6,084 bases of DNA, from positions 1 through 6,084 of the forward strand of contig CAIXSC010000389.1 of assembly GCA_903921945.1 (NCBI GenBank), in the 5' to 3' direction. The translations under genes were made by a program, and so were the position numbers. Origin of the DNA: an uncultured Planctomycetaceae bacterium. GTDB taxonomy: Bacteria > Planctomycetota > Planctomycetia > Pirellulales > Pirellulaceae. This document shows, piece by piece, positions 1-5,387 of this stretch. Each line of letters starts with the position of its first letter. Position 1 is the stretch's first letter. The notes under the pieces were generated by a model. It did no database searches. It was not told the origin of the DNA and saw only the letters and a list, made by a program, of their open reading frames with translations.

Positions 1-243
1 CGCCACCCGCACCATCGGCCCGGACTGGTTCGCTACGGCTCCCGCCGCCTTTTCCGCCGCTTTCACCGCTGCCTCGCGTTCCTGGCCATGGGATGGCGGG
101 ACAGCCCAAACCAGACACAACACCGCCAGCACGGCGAGGGCAGCCCTCAAGACGGCCACTTTGGAGCGACTCGGAGAGCAACCAATCGCGATCTTCCACA
201 CGCGTCCCACCGCGAATCGGGGCGAAGAGAACCGTCGAGCCAT
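1..243 (-). CDS. N-terminal part of an exported protein (gene cut by left window edge)
   Basis: The minus strand is open from the ATG at 243-241 to base 1 with no stop, giving 81 residues of an unfinished protein. It begins MARRFSSPRF with a basic stretch through about residue 33. A hydrophobic core follows at about 34-48 (LRAALAVLAVLCLVW), then AVPPSHGQE, which looks like a signal-peptidase I cleavage region, so the protein should be exported. After it comes an Ala/Lys-rich stretch (EREAAVKAAEKAAGAV) and then ANQSGPMVRVA, where the window ends. The start is chosen because GGAG lies 8 bases upstream (252-255). In-frame ATGs at 267, 273, 285 and 297 exist but lie in a small tandem repeat and lack a ribosome site. 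The n-region is long for a signal peptide, so a start slightly downstream (GTG codons at residues 12 and 15) is possible. The ending slightly resembles the lead-in to trypsin-like/PDZ proteases of planctomycetes, but no catalytic motif is in the window and I do not assign a function. Confidence 0.72.
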   Translation of the reverse strand, partial: MARRFSSPRFAVGRVWKIAIGCSPSRSKVAVLRAALAVLAVLCLVWAVPPSHGQEREAAVKAAEKAAGAVANQSGPMVRVA

Positions 244-251
244 CGGGGCAA

Positions 252-255
252 CTCC
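252..255 (-). promoter_or_regulatory. Shine-Dalgarno site GGAG for the exported protein
   Basis: The minus strand reads GGAG followed by eight bases (TTGCCCCG) and the ATG at 243. This spacing is good and decides between five in-frame ATG codons (243, 267, 273, 285, 297). None of the upstream ones has a purine-rich site at a sensible distance. Confidence 0.55.
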
Positions 256-270
256 AAGAGTTTGCATGGG

Positions 271-307
271 CATGGTTAGGGGCATGGTTAGGGGCATTGG
301 TTAGGGG
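271..307. repeat. Three-copy 12-13 bp tandem repeat upstream of the exported-protein gene
   Basis: On the plus strand CATGGTTAGGGG occurs at 271-282 and 283-294, followed by CATTGGTTAGGGG (one inserted T) at 295-307. A partial CATGGG precedes at 265-270. On the minus strand the array reads CCCCTAACCATG repeatedly, so each copy supplies an ATG. Those in the perfect copies are in frame with the exported protein and would encode MPLT repeats if used. It sits about 30-60 bases before the chosen start, in what should be the 5' untranslated region or promoter. It could be a slipped-strand duplication or a regulatory site. Confidence 0.7.
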
Positions 308-445
308 CGTGATTGTTGAGGGGAGGGGATGCCGATCCAAGCCTTGTGAACGTGGCCATCCGCATGGAGGCGGAGGTCCGTGCCCCTGGTCTTGGCACCT
401 GAACTGGCGTTCGGGGCGCTGCTCGGCGCTGACCGATCGTCCAAT

Positions 446-469
446 CGGGCTAAGCGCCTTTCTAGCCCG
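446..469. repeat. Perfect inverted repeat (7-bp stem, 10-base loop)
   Basis: CGGGCTA at 446-452 pairs with TAGCCCG at 463-469 around a 10-base loop. A second perfect hairpin begins three bases later (473-491). No T-run follows on either strand, so this is not a textbook intrinsic terminator. It lies downstream of the helicase and upstream of the exported-protein gene. Confidence 0.6.
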
Positions 470-472
470 GTC

Positions 473-491
473 GCGGTTGACAGGCAACCGC
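473..491. repeat. Perfect inverted repeat (7-bp stem, 5-base loop)
   Basis: GCGGTTG at 473-479 pairs with CAACCGC at 485-491 around the loop ACAGG. It is directly next to the 446-469 hairpin, so an RNA of either strand would fold into two tandem stem-loops. It could be part of a terminator, a leader structure or a small RNA, or a protein-binding palindrome. Confidence 0.6.
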
Positions 492-626
492 TACCGCACG
501 CCTCAACTCGCCAGATAGAACCACGAAACACGCGCCAGCCGCGAGAGTTCCCCTTGGCCCCGACGAATCGGCAGCGTGAGAGGCTTTTACCGCAGGCTCT
601 TCGTGCGACCCGATCCTCGGCAACTC

Positions 627-645
627 AGCCGACGCCATGTCGGCT
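627..645. repeat. Perfect inverted repeat (7-bp stem, 5-base loop)
   Basis: AGCCGAC at 627-633 pairs with GTCGGCT at 639-645 around GCCAT. It lies about 130 bases beyond the helicase stop on the minus strand. The 9-mer GAGAGGCTT occurs on either side, at 578-586 and 650-658. No U-tract follows in either direction. Confidence 0.55.
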
Positions 646-772
646 CAGGGAGAGGCTTGCGCCGATGGCTCGTCGTACGGCCCGCACATACCCATTTGGG
701 CAGTTACGACGCGTGCGGCCAATCTGACGTGCTGCCGCTGTTTATCACGGTCTTGTGAGGCAATCGGCGAAC

Positions 773-3310
773 TTACAATCCCCAGCCGAACGGTTTACGT
801 TCGGGGGTTTTCAGCGGCGTCGGGCTTGAATTGAGTTCTCCCGCCGGCGGATCGGCGCCGGCCGATGGGGTCTTGGCGCCCAAGGCGGTTTGATCGCCCC
901 GAGCGACTGGAGGTCCTTTGCCAAGCTCGTCGGCCGACGCTTCGCGGGCTTCTTCCAGCGCCTTGTCGGTGCTCGATGGATCGACTTGTCGGCAGCAATC
1001 GGTAAGCGTGCGGCAGATTTCGTCGAGTTCCGCTCGCCATTCTTCGGGACTCACCTCGGGTGGATGATGGGGCAAAAACTCCTGTAGCAAGAGGATCATC
1101 CGCAGCAGATGGCGGAACACCACGCCTTCCTGCTTTTGAAGGCCACGCGAGGTGATGAATTGATTGAACTTGCCGCCATACTCGATCACGCCGCCGGCGG
1201 CCCACACCGGCGTCGTGTTCAGCGAGTGGACTTCGGGAAAGTTGTAGTCGAACAGCAACCGCAATTTTTCCGCCAGCGTCAGCACGAACACACGTTCCTC
1301 GCCGTAGAGTCCGCGGCGAGTGTCCTCTTCATCCTCTTCCGGCGGTTTTTGGCCGAGTTGCTCGGGGGTGGCCAGTCCGAGCCGCAGCAATTCGGGGTCG
1401 AGGCGGGTGGTGGCGAGCGGGCCCGCCGGCATCTGCTCGGGCTTGGGAACGCGGACGGACCGCGCCACCGAGCCGGGCATTTCGAGCACGCTTTCGAACG
1501 CCTGGATCCGTTCCTCCCGGCTGGCGATCCCAAGTTGCCCGACCAAGTACAGTCCGTAGAGCGGATTGACGCTTCGCAGCGTGAGCAGTTTCGGCAGTTC
1601 CGCCGTTGGGCGGGCGATCTTCGGTTCGTAACTGGGCGGAGGAGGCGGGGGCGCGGCCGCCGCCACTTTCTCCTTCGCGCTGACGATCCCGGCGGCGGCG
1701 AGCAGGCGTTCCGTCTCGGTCACCTTTCGCGGCGGCGGAGTCGCGGCGGCGGCGGCGGCAGCTTCAGCCGCTTCCTCGCGTTTCGGCGGTGGCGGTTCCA
1801 GTGTCACGTAACCGCCGGCCCACAGGGTGAGCAACATTCGATCCAATTGCCGTTGAGCGCCCGCGATCCGCGAGCCTTCCAGCAACCGTTTGGAGACGAT
1901 CCGGCGGACCTGGTCGACATCGGGCGACGCGTCCAACATGTAAGCCAAGAGGCGCCAGGGAATCGGCCCGCGACTCACCAACTTCGCCGGCGGCGCCAAG
2001 CGCAACTTCTCGAACTGCGGCTCGGTCCAATACTGTTCGGTGGAACGCCGCGTCGGCATTTTCCGTTTCAGATCCTTCTTCGCGCGGATCAACTGCGGAT
2101 CTTTGGTGTCCTCGGGGATTTGATCGTACTTCTCTTTCCATCGCAGGATTTTCACGTCATCTTCGTGCGCGAGGATGAACACGTAGCCCTGCTTGTCGAA
2201 CTGGGGACGGCCAGCGCGGCCAAAAATCTGATGCGCCGAGCTTGAATCGATCACCTTCATATCGCCCGGCGGTCCTTTGAGCAGGGTCGGCAGGACGACG
2301 CTGCGGGCCGGCAGATTGATTCCGGCCGCCAAGGTCTCCGTGCAAACGCACACCGCGAGCAGCTTGCGTTGAAACAATTCCTCGACAAATCGCCGGTATT
2401 TGGGCAGGACGCCGGCGTGGTGAACGCCGACACCGCGTTGGAGGATCTGCTTGAGTTTTGGGCCGGCGCCGTCGGACCAATCGCGTTTGGCTAGTTCGTC
2501 GGCGAGCTTCGCCTGTTGGCCGGGGGCGAGTAGCGATTTGCCTTTGAGTTGTTCCGCCACATTCCAGCATTGGTCCCGGTTGAAGCAGAAGATCAGCGCG
2601 GGCGTGTACCGAGTTTCCTCGTCGCCGTCGGCCATGCGTTCAATCTGTTCATTGAGCAGTTGGTCGCCAACCCACTGGAATTGCAACGGAACTTTTCGCT
2701 CCAATCCTTGGACCAGTTCCAACGAGCGTTGGTGCGAATTGCGGAGCCATTGGGTGAACTCGTAGGCGTTGCCGACTGTCGCCGAGAGGAGCAGCAACCG
2801 GACGCGTTCGGGCAGCAGCCCCAGTGTTAGCTCCCACACGATGCCGCGTTCGGGATCGGCGAAATTGTGGAATTCGTCCATCACCACGGCCGAGACTTCG
2901 TTGAAATCGAACGCCTCGCGGTGCAGCAGGCGATTCAAGAGGATTTCGGCGACGACGACCAGCACGGGAGCGTGCGGATTGATTTTGTGGTTGCCGGTCA
3001 CTAGGCCGACATCGTCCGCGCTGAAGCCCCAGCGCACGGCCGCTTCGCGCATTTCGTCGTACTTCTGTTCGGTGAGCGCGATCAGAGGCGTGGTGTAGTA
3101 GGCGCGGGTGCGGCTGTGCAGCGCTTCAAACAACGCCGCCTCGGCGATCAGCGTCTTGCCGGTACCGGTGGGGGCGCACACCAAGACGCCCTGATCGGCC
3201 GTGAAGTAGGCCAGGAGCGCTTCTTCCTGAACCGGGTACGGCGTGTAGGGCAGTTGGGCCCAGTAGGCCGTGGCGATTTCATCCCGGGTCATCGGCCCAG
3301 TGGCCATCAT
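773..3310 (-). CDS. Ski2-like superfamily 2 DEAD/DEAH-box helicase, 845 aa
   Basis: ATP-driven nucleic-acid helicase, expected in the cytoplasm. Motifs in order: a Q-like PVQEEAL near 26-32; Walker A APTGTGKT at 46-53; motif Ia TTPLIALTEQK at 73-83; motif II DEFH at 145-148; motif III SAT at 176-178; motif V CTETLAAGINLPAR at 323-336; motif VI QIFGRAGRPQ at 361-370. DEFH followed by NFADPERG, and QIFGRAGRP, fit the Ski2/Mtr4/HelY branch (RNA helicases) better than RecQ or UvrB types. A Pro/Ala-rich insert spans about 505-560. A second conserved-looking region (about 575-775) follows, and the last 50 residues are Pro/Ser/Lys-rich and probably disordered. The ATG at 3310 follows the nuclease-like gene's stop by 16 bases. 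The next codon is also ATG (3307) and has better spacing from AAAGGGA, so the true start may be one codon later. A longer reading frame extends to 3607, but that part is the antisense-free overlap of the neighbouring gene and has no helicase character. The precise substrate is unknown. Confidence 0.93.
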   Translation of the reverse strand: MMATGPMTRDEIATAYWAQLPYTPYPVQEEALLAYFTADQGVLVCAPTGTGKTLIAEAALFEALHSRTRAYYTTPLIALTEQKYDEMREAAVRWGFSADDVGLVTGNHKINPHAPVLVVVAEILLNRLLHREAFDFNEVSAVVMDEFHNFADPERGIVWELTLGLLPERVRLLLLSATVGNAYEFTQWLRNSHQRSLELVQGLERKVPLQFQWVGDQLLNEQIERMADGDEETRYTPALIFCFNRDQCWNVAEQLKGKSLLAPGQQAKLADELAKRDWSDGAGPKLKQILQRGVGVHHAGVLPKYRRFVEELFQRKLLAVCVCTETLAAGINLPARSVVLPTLLKGPPGDMKVIDSSSAHQIFGRAGRPQFDKQGYVFILAHEDDVKILRWKEKYDQIPEDTKDPQLIRAKKDLKRKMPTRRSTEQYWTEPQFEKLRLAPPAKLVSRGPIPWRLLAYMLDASPDVDQVRRIVSKRLLEGSRIAGAQRQLDRMLLTLWAGGYVTLEPPPPKREEAAEAAAAAAATPPPRKVTETERLLAAAGIVSAKEKVAAAAPPPPPPSYEPKIARPTAELPKLLTLRSVNPLYGLYLVGQLGIASREERIQAFESVLEMPGSVARSVRVPKPEQMPAGPLATTRLDPELLRLGLATPEQLGQKPPEEDEEDTRRGLYGEERVFVLTLAEKLRLLFDYNFPEVHSLNTTPVWAAGGVIEYGGKFNQFITSRGLQKQEGVVFRHLLRMILLLQEFLPHHPPEVSPEEWRAELDEICRTLTDCCRQVDPSSTDKALEEAREASADELGKGPPVARGDQTALGAKTPSAGADPPAGELNSSPTPLKTPERKPFGWGL
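786..811 (+). terminator. Terminator-like hairpin plus T-run on the plus strand, inside the helicase 3' end
   Basis: CCGAAC (786-791) and GTTCGG (799-804) form a perfect 6-bp stem around GGTTTAC, followed by GGG and TTTT (808-811). In the plus direction this looks like a short intrinsic terminator. It lies within the last codons of the helicase on the opposite strand (around the PERKPFGW residues), so it may be a by-product of coding sequence. No plus-strand gene feeds into it unless an unrecognised RNA lies in 500-780. Confidence 0.25.
1631..1798 (-). other. Pro/Ala-rich low-complexity insert in the helicase
   Basis: Codons for about residues 505-560 of the helicase encode PPPPK, a run of Ala residues, TPPPRK, and then a run of six Pro after AAAA. 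The stretch lies between the helicase core plus winged-helix-like region and the C-terminal region. It is most likely a flexible linker grown by GCN/CCG codon expansion. The alternating GGC/GCC-rich DNA is what produces long false reading frames on the other strand. Confidence 0.7.
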
Positions 3311-3313
3311 GCG

Positions 3314-3320
3314 TCCCTTT
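3314..3320 (-). promoter_or_regulatory. Shine-Dalgarno site AAAGGGA for the helicase
   Basis: The minus strand reads AAAGGGA, then CGC, then ATG ATG. Spacing from the end of the purine run is 3 bases to the first ATG (3310) and 6 to the second (3307), which favours the second. The site lies between the stop of the upstream gene (3327-3329) and the helicase start, which supports translation from one shared message. Confidence 0.5.
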
Positions 3321-3326
3321 CGCTTG

Positions 3327-4739
3327 CTATCGCGGGGCGAACGGGGCTCCGCCGCCAACCGGCGGTCGCGGCACCTCCCATACGCTGAACTCGCCCCAAA
3401 CCGGCAGGTGGTCGGAAACCCGCAACGCGTCGTCCAGCGACAATTGGAAAGCACGCTGCATGTTGACCACGCCCCAGCGGCCCGTGAATTCGGCGGTCGC
3501 CTCGCGCAGAAACAGCAGATTATCGTAAGTCTTCGTGCCGCGGGTATTGGTCGTCGTCGTTCGCGGCACAATCCACGCGATTCCGGGAATGGTCGCCAGC
3601 CGTCCAAGTTGCGTTTCGTCCGCGTTGAGGTCGCCCAGGAGGATCACGTCGTCCTCTTGGGGATTGGCATTGGCCACCGCGGCGAACACATCCGCCAACG
3701 CATCCACCTCCTGCGGCACCTCATCCGGATCGGTGTGGATGTTCACCAGCCAGAACGTGAACCCGGCTTCGGGCGGCTGCGTCCGCGCTCGAAAGCGAGC
3801 CACCATCGGTTCGCGATGCAGCCGATCCTGCGGATCTCCGACCGTGGCGATCGAATTGGAATCGAGTTCGATGCGCTGCGTATTGAACACAAAAGCGTAC
3901 TGCTCTTTGCTGGTCGTTCGCCCCAGTCGCGGCCCGATCACGTAATCGTACCGGCTGCCGTCCGCGTTCACTTCCTGAAGGAAGCGCGGCAGGATGGTGT
4001 CGTCCTTGCTCCGCACTTCCTGGATCGCGACCAGGTCGAATTGCCGAACGGTCCGTGCGAGGATAACGCGGAGATCGTCCTGCTGCAGTTTCGTGGCGCC
4101 GAAGACCTGAATGTTGTACGAGGCGATCGAGATTTTGTCCGAAGGCGGCAGTGCGGCCGGCGCGGCGGGTTCCATAGGCGTGGCTGGAACCAACGGATTG
4201 ACGGCCCCGGCAATCCCGCCGTCGGGCGGAAACGCCGTCGCCCCGTCCGTCGAGATCGGCGTCGCCGGGCGAACGCCACCCGTTTTGCCAGTGACTTTGC
4301 CAGATACTTTGCCGGCGACTTTGCCGGACATTCCCGCGTTCGGCGCGCCCCGGCCCGTTTGCGACGGAAGCGAGAGTCCGAAACCCTGGGCACCGGACTC
4401 GCCGTCGGCCGGAGCTTTCGAGGCGCCGTCGGAGACGTCCATCGAATCACGACCGGCAACCTGCTTGGAAACGCCCGAGCGCTCGCCCGGCATCGCATTT
4501 GCGGCATCGCCGCCCGCCGACAGATCGGACGCCGCGTCCTTGGCGGCCGGCGAAGTCCCGTCAGCGGGCGCCGTCGCCAACCGGCGATTGGCCAGCAACT
4601 GCTGGACGAACGGACCGATGACCGGCAAATCCGGCATGGCCCAGCCACTGGCTCCAAGCACCGCGGCCAACGCCACCGCCGTGGCAACCCAACCGTAAAC
4701 GCCGCGAACGAGGGCCCGGTTGCTACGATAGCGCGCCAT
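3327..4739 (-). CDS. Membrane-anchored endonuclease/exonuclease/phosphatase (DNase I-like) family protein, 470 aa
   Basis: Residues 1-12 are basic and about 13-35 form a hydrophobic segment (GVYGWVATAVALAAVLGASG), a signal anchor or uncleaved signal peptide. A low-complexity linker of about 150 residues follows (about 50-200), with a GKVx tandem repeat at 137-155. The C-terminal half (about 200-455) is an EEP domain: SYNIQ at 207-211, IQEVR at 239-243 (catalytic Glu241), NIHTDPDE at 333-340 (His335), LLGDLNAD at 367-374 (Asp370, Asn372), TYDNLL at 404-409 (Asp406), and SDHLPVW at 442-448 (Asp443-His444). All expected metal-binding and catalytic positions of the family appear present, so it should be an active phosphodiesterase or phosphatase. 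Whether it cuts DNA, RNA or another phosphoester cannot be told from the sequence. The hydrophobic N-terminus suggests the catalytic domain faces outside the membrane. The ATG at 4739 has AAGGAAG upstream. The frame extends to a GTG at 4847, but those 36 residues lie ahead of a normal signal sequence. Likely co-transcribed with the helicase. Confidence 0.92.
   Translation of the reverse strand: MARYRSNRALVRGVYGWVATAVALAAVLGASGWAMPDLPVIGPFVQQLLANRRLATAPADGTSPAAKDAASDLSAGGDAANAMPGERSGVSKQVAGRDSMDVSDGASKAPADGESGAQGFGLSLPSQTGRGAPNAGMSGKVAGKVSGKVTGKTGGVRPATPISTDGATAFPPDGGIAGAVNPLVPATPMEPAAPAALPPSDKISIASYNIQVFGATKLQQDDLRVILARTVRQFDLVAIQEVRSKDDTILPRFLQEVNADGSRYDYVIGPRLGRTTSKEQYAFVFNTQRIELDSNSIATVGDPQDRLHREPMVARFRARTQPPEAGFTFWLVNIHTDPDEVPQEVDALADVFAAVANANPQEDDVILLGDLNADETQLGRLATIPGIAWIVPRTTTTNTRGTKTYDNLLFLREATAEFTGRWGVVNMQRAFQLSLDDALRVSDHLPVWGEFSVWEVPRPPVGGGAPFAPR
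4275..4331 (-). repeat. 12-bp tandem repeat encoding GKVx in the EEP protein linker
   Basis: Four 12-bp units at 4283-4294, 4295-4306, 4307-4318 and 4319-4330 share the plus-strand core (T/C)TTTGCC(A/G)G. In the minus frame they encode SGKVAGKVSGKVTGKT (about residues 138-153). The unit length is a multiple of three, so copy number can change without a frameshift. It lies between the membrane segment and the catalytic domain and probably only affects linker length. Confidence 0.7.
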
Positions 4740-4747
4740 GTTGCGAA

Positions 4748-4754
4748 CTTCCTT
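4748..4754 (-). promoter_or_regulatory. Shine-Dalgarno site AAGGAAG for the EEP protein
   Basis: The minus strand reads AAGGAAG, then TTCGCAAC, then the ATG at 4739. GGAAG ends 8 bases before the start. This supports the ATG at 4739, which places the hydrophobic segment near the N-terminus, over the upstream in-frame GTG at 4847. Confidence 0.6.
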
Positions 4755-4755
4755 G

Positions 4756-4785
4756 TTCCGAACCGCGGAACGCTCGTCTTGAGCG
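4756..4785. repeat. Two short adjacent inverted repeats in the leader of the EEP gene
   Basis: TTCCG (4756-4760) pairs with CGGAA (4766-4770), and CGCTC (4771-4775) pairs with GAGCG (4781-4785), each with a 5-base loop. They sit just upstream of the ribosome site of the EEP gene. The stems are only 5 bp, so chance is quite possible. Confidence 0.3.
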
Positions 4786-4837
4786 ATCGAATCTTCAATT
4801 GCGCGGCCAACCTCGAGACATCGAATTTCCGGACGCC

Positions 4838-4901
4838 CAGCGTTCACTGCGCCGAGCGTTCACTGCGCCTATAGTTCACGGCGCCGAGCGTTCACCCCTG
4901 A
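4838..4901. repeat. Four-copy 16-bp tandem repeat spanning the end of the HEAT-repeat gene
   Basis: Units at 4838-4853, 4854-4869, 4870-4885 and 4886-4901 follow the plus-strand consensus (G/C)AGCGTTCACTGCGCC. Units 1 and 2 differ at one base. Unit 3 has changes at its start (TATAG) and a G for T. Unit 4 diverges in its last six bases. Every unit keeps GTTCAC. On the minus strand the array reads repeated GTGAACGCTC. The stop codon of the HEAT gene (4892-4894) is the TGA of GTGAAC in unit 4. The array lies 99 bases upstream of the EEP start, so it may be a transcription-factor site array, or simply a local duplication after the stop codon. Confidence 0.75.
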
Positions 4902-5287
4902 CGAATTTTGTCCAGCGCCCATGCGGCCCGTCGACGCACCGCTGCGTGGGGCGAATCCGACACGCTTTGCGCTAGCGCCGTCGTGGCCGCTTCGGCTGAC
5001 CGTCCTAATCGTCCCAGCAGAGTCGCCGCCCAATAGGCAACGTCCAACGAGGGAGAATCGAGCAGGCGAATCAGATCATCGCGGCATGACGCGGGCGGCG
5101 GCCCACACGCTTCCAAAGCCGCCACAGCCCACTCCCGCACGGATTCTTCGCTGTCGCCCACCGCCCGCGTTAGCGCCGTTGCCGCCGCGGCAGCCTCTTC
5201 CCCCAACCTTGCCAATCGTTCCGCCGCGACCGTTCGTAGGTTCGCATCGGCCGATTCCAACTCCAAGCACCAGCCATTCAACCCCAT
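4892..5287 (-). CDS. Small HEAT-repeat protein, 131 aa
   Basis: The protein is almost entirely alpha-helical, with three to four HEAT/PBS-lyase-like repeats: about residues 12-41 (LRTVAAERLARLGEEAAAA), 43-61 (GDSEESVREWAVAALEACG), 76-95 (LDSPSLDVAYWAATLLGRLG) and 110-129 (SDSPHAAVRRRAAWALDKIR). Each shows the family pattern D-x-x-x-x-V-R-x-x-A-A-x-A-L. HEAT repeats form a curved surface for protein binding, so the role is probably as an adaptor or scaffold; no enzyme motif is seen. There is no signal peptide or membrane segment, so it should be cytoplasmic. The ATG at 5287 is the only Met, and an in-frame TAA at 5327-5329 bounds the start. The ribosome site is weak (GGCGGGA about 11 bases upstream, or an AGG too close). 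It lies 152 bases upstream of the EEP gene, and the link between them is uncertain. Confidence 0.85.
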   Translation of the reverse strand: MGLNGWCLELESADANLRTVAAERLARLGEEAAAAATALTRAVGDSEESVREWAVAALEACGPPPASCRDDLIRLLDSPSLDVAYWAATLLGRLGRSAEAATTALAQSVSDSPHAAVRRRAAWALDKIRQG

Positions 5288-5326
5288 ACCTGAAATCGTC
5301 CCGCCTAAAAGCGTCCTGCCCGAAAG

Positions 5327-5356
5327 TTATCCATTCCTAAGTTCACCGTTCGCCAT
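5327..5356 (-). CDS. Possible nine-codon upstream mini-ORF (leader peptide) ahead of the HEAT gene
   Basis: The minus strand has a perfect AGGAGG at 5360-5365, three bases, then ATG (5356-5354) and the codons for MANGELRNG, ending in TAA at 5327-5329. It is in the same frame as the HEAT gene, whose ATG lies 39 bases beyond this stop. It has a better ribosome site than the HEAT gene itself, although the spacing is short. It could be a translated leader that delivers ribosomes to the HEAT start, a decayed earlier start of that gene, or chance. Confidence 0.3.
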   Translation of the reverse strand: MANGELRNG

Positions 5357-5387
5357 TTGCCTCCTGGCCGCCTTTTCCCCGGTCGCG

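Larger units (their letters stand above)
244..772. other. 529-base intergenic region without a supported gene
   Basis: This lies between the helicase stop (773) and the start of the exported protein (243). Short open frames of 60-115 codons exist on both strands, but they overlap each other, are Arg/Pro/Ser-rich, lack ribosome sites and resemble no family I know. The region does hold the 12-bp tandem repeat at 271-307 and perfect inverted repeats at 446-469, 473-491 and 627-645, so it may carry untranslated leader, a terminator or a small RNA. I find no tRNA-like T-loop sequence and no recognisable class of structured RNA. It should contain the promoter of the exported protein on the minus strand, but I could not pick out a convincing -35/-10 pair. 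Confidence 0.6.

Noticed and set aside
477..482. Consensus -35 hexamer TTGACA on the plus strand
   Set aside because: It is part of the 473-491 hairpin and has no -10-like hexamer 16-18 bases downstream.
301..531. 76-codon minus-strand open frame in the spacer
   Set aside because: It starts at a GTG without a ribosome site, contains both hairpins and the tandem repeat edge, and has no recognisable features.
1109..2245. 378-codon open frame on the plus strand
   Set aside because: Antisense to the helicase, Arg/Gly/Gln-rich, no recognisable motif or ribosome site.
3311..3607. Upstream extension of the helicase frame by 99 residues
   Set aside because: It lies over the 3' third of the EEP gene in another frame, is Arg/Cys-rich and has no family character. 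The ATG pair at 3310/3307 has a ribosome site and operon-like spacing.
4740..4847. Upstream extension of the EEP protein by 36 residues from a GTG
   Set aside because: The GTG lies in the 16-bp tandem repeat, and the ATG at 4739 has AAGGAAG upstream and puts the hydrophobic segment near the N-terminus.
3270..4874. 534-codon open frame on the plus strand
   Set aside because: It is Arg-rich, has no domain, and is antisense to the clear EEP gene; it results from high G+C in third positions.
5339..5354. A possible fifth, distant copy of the 16-bp repeat (GTTCACCGTTCGCC)
   Set aside because: Only GTTCAC and the final CGCC match; too short to separate from chance.
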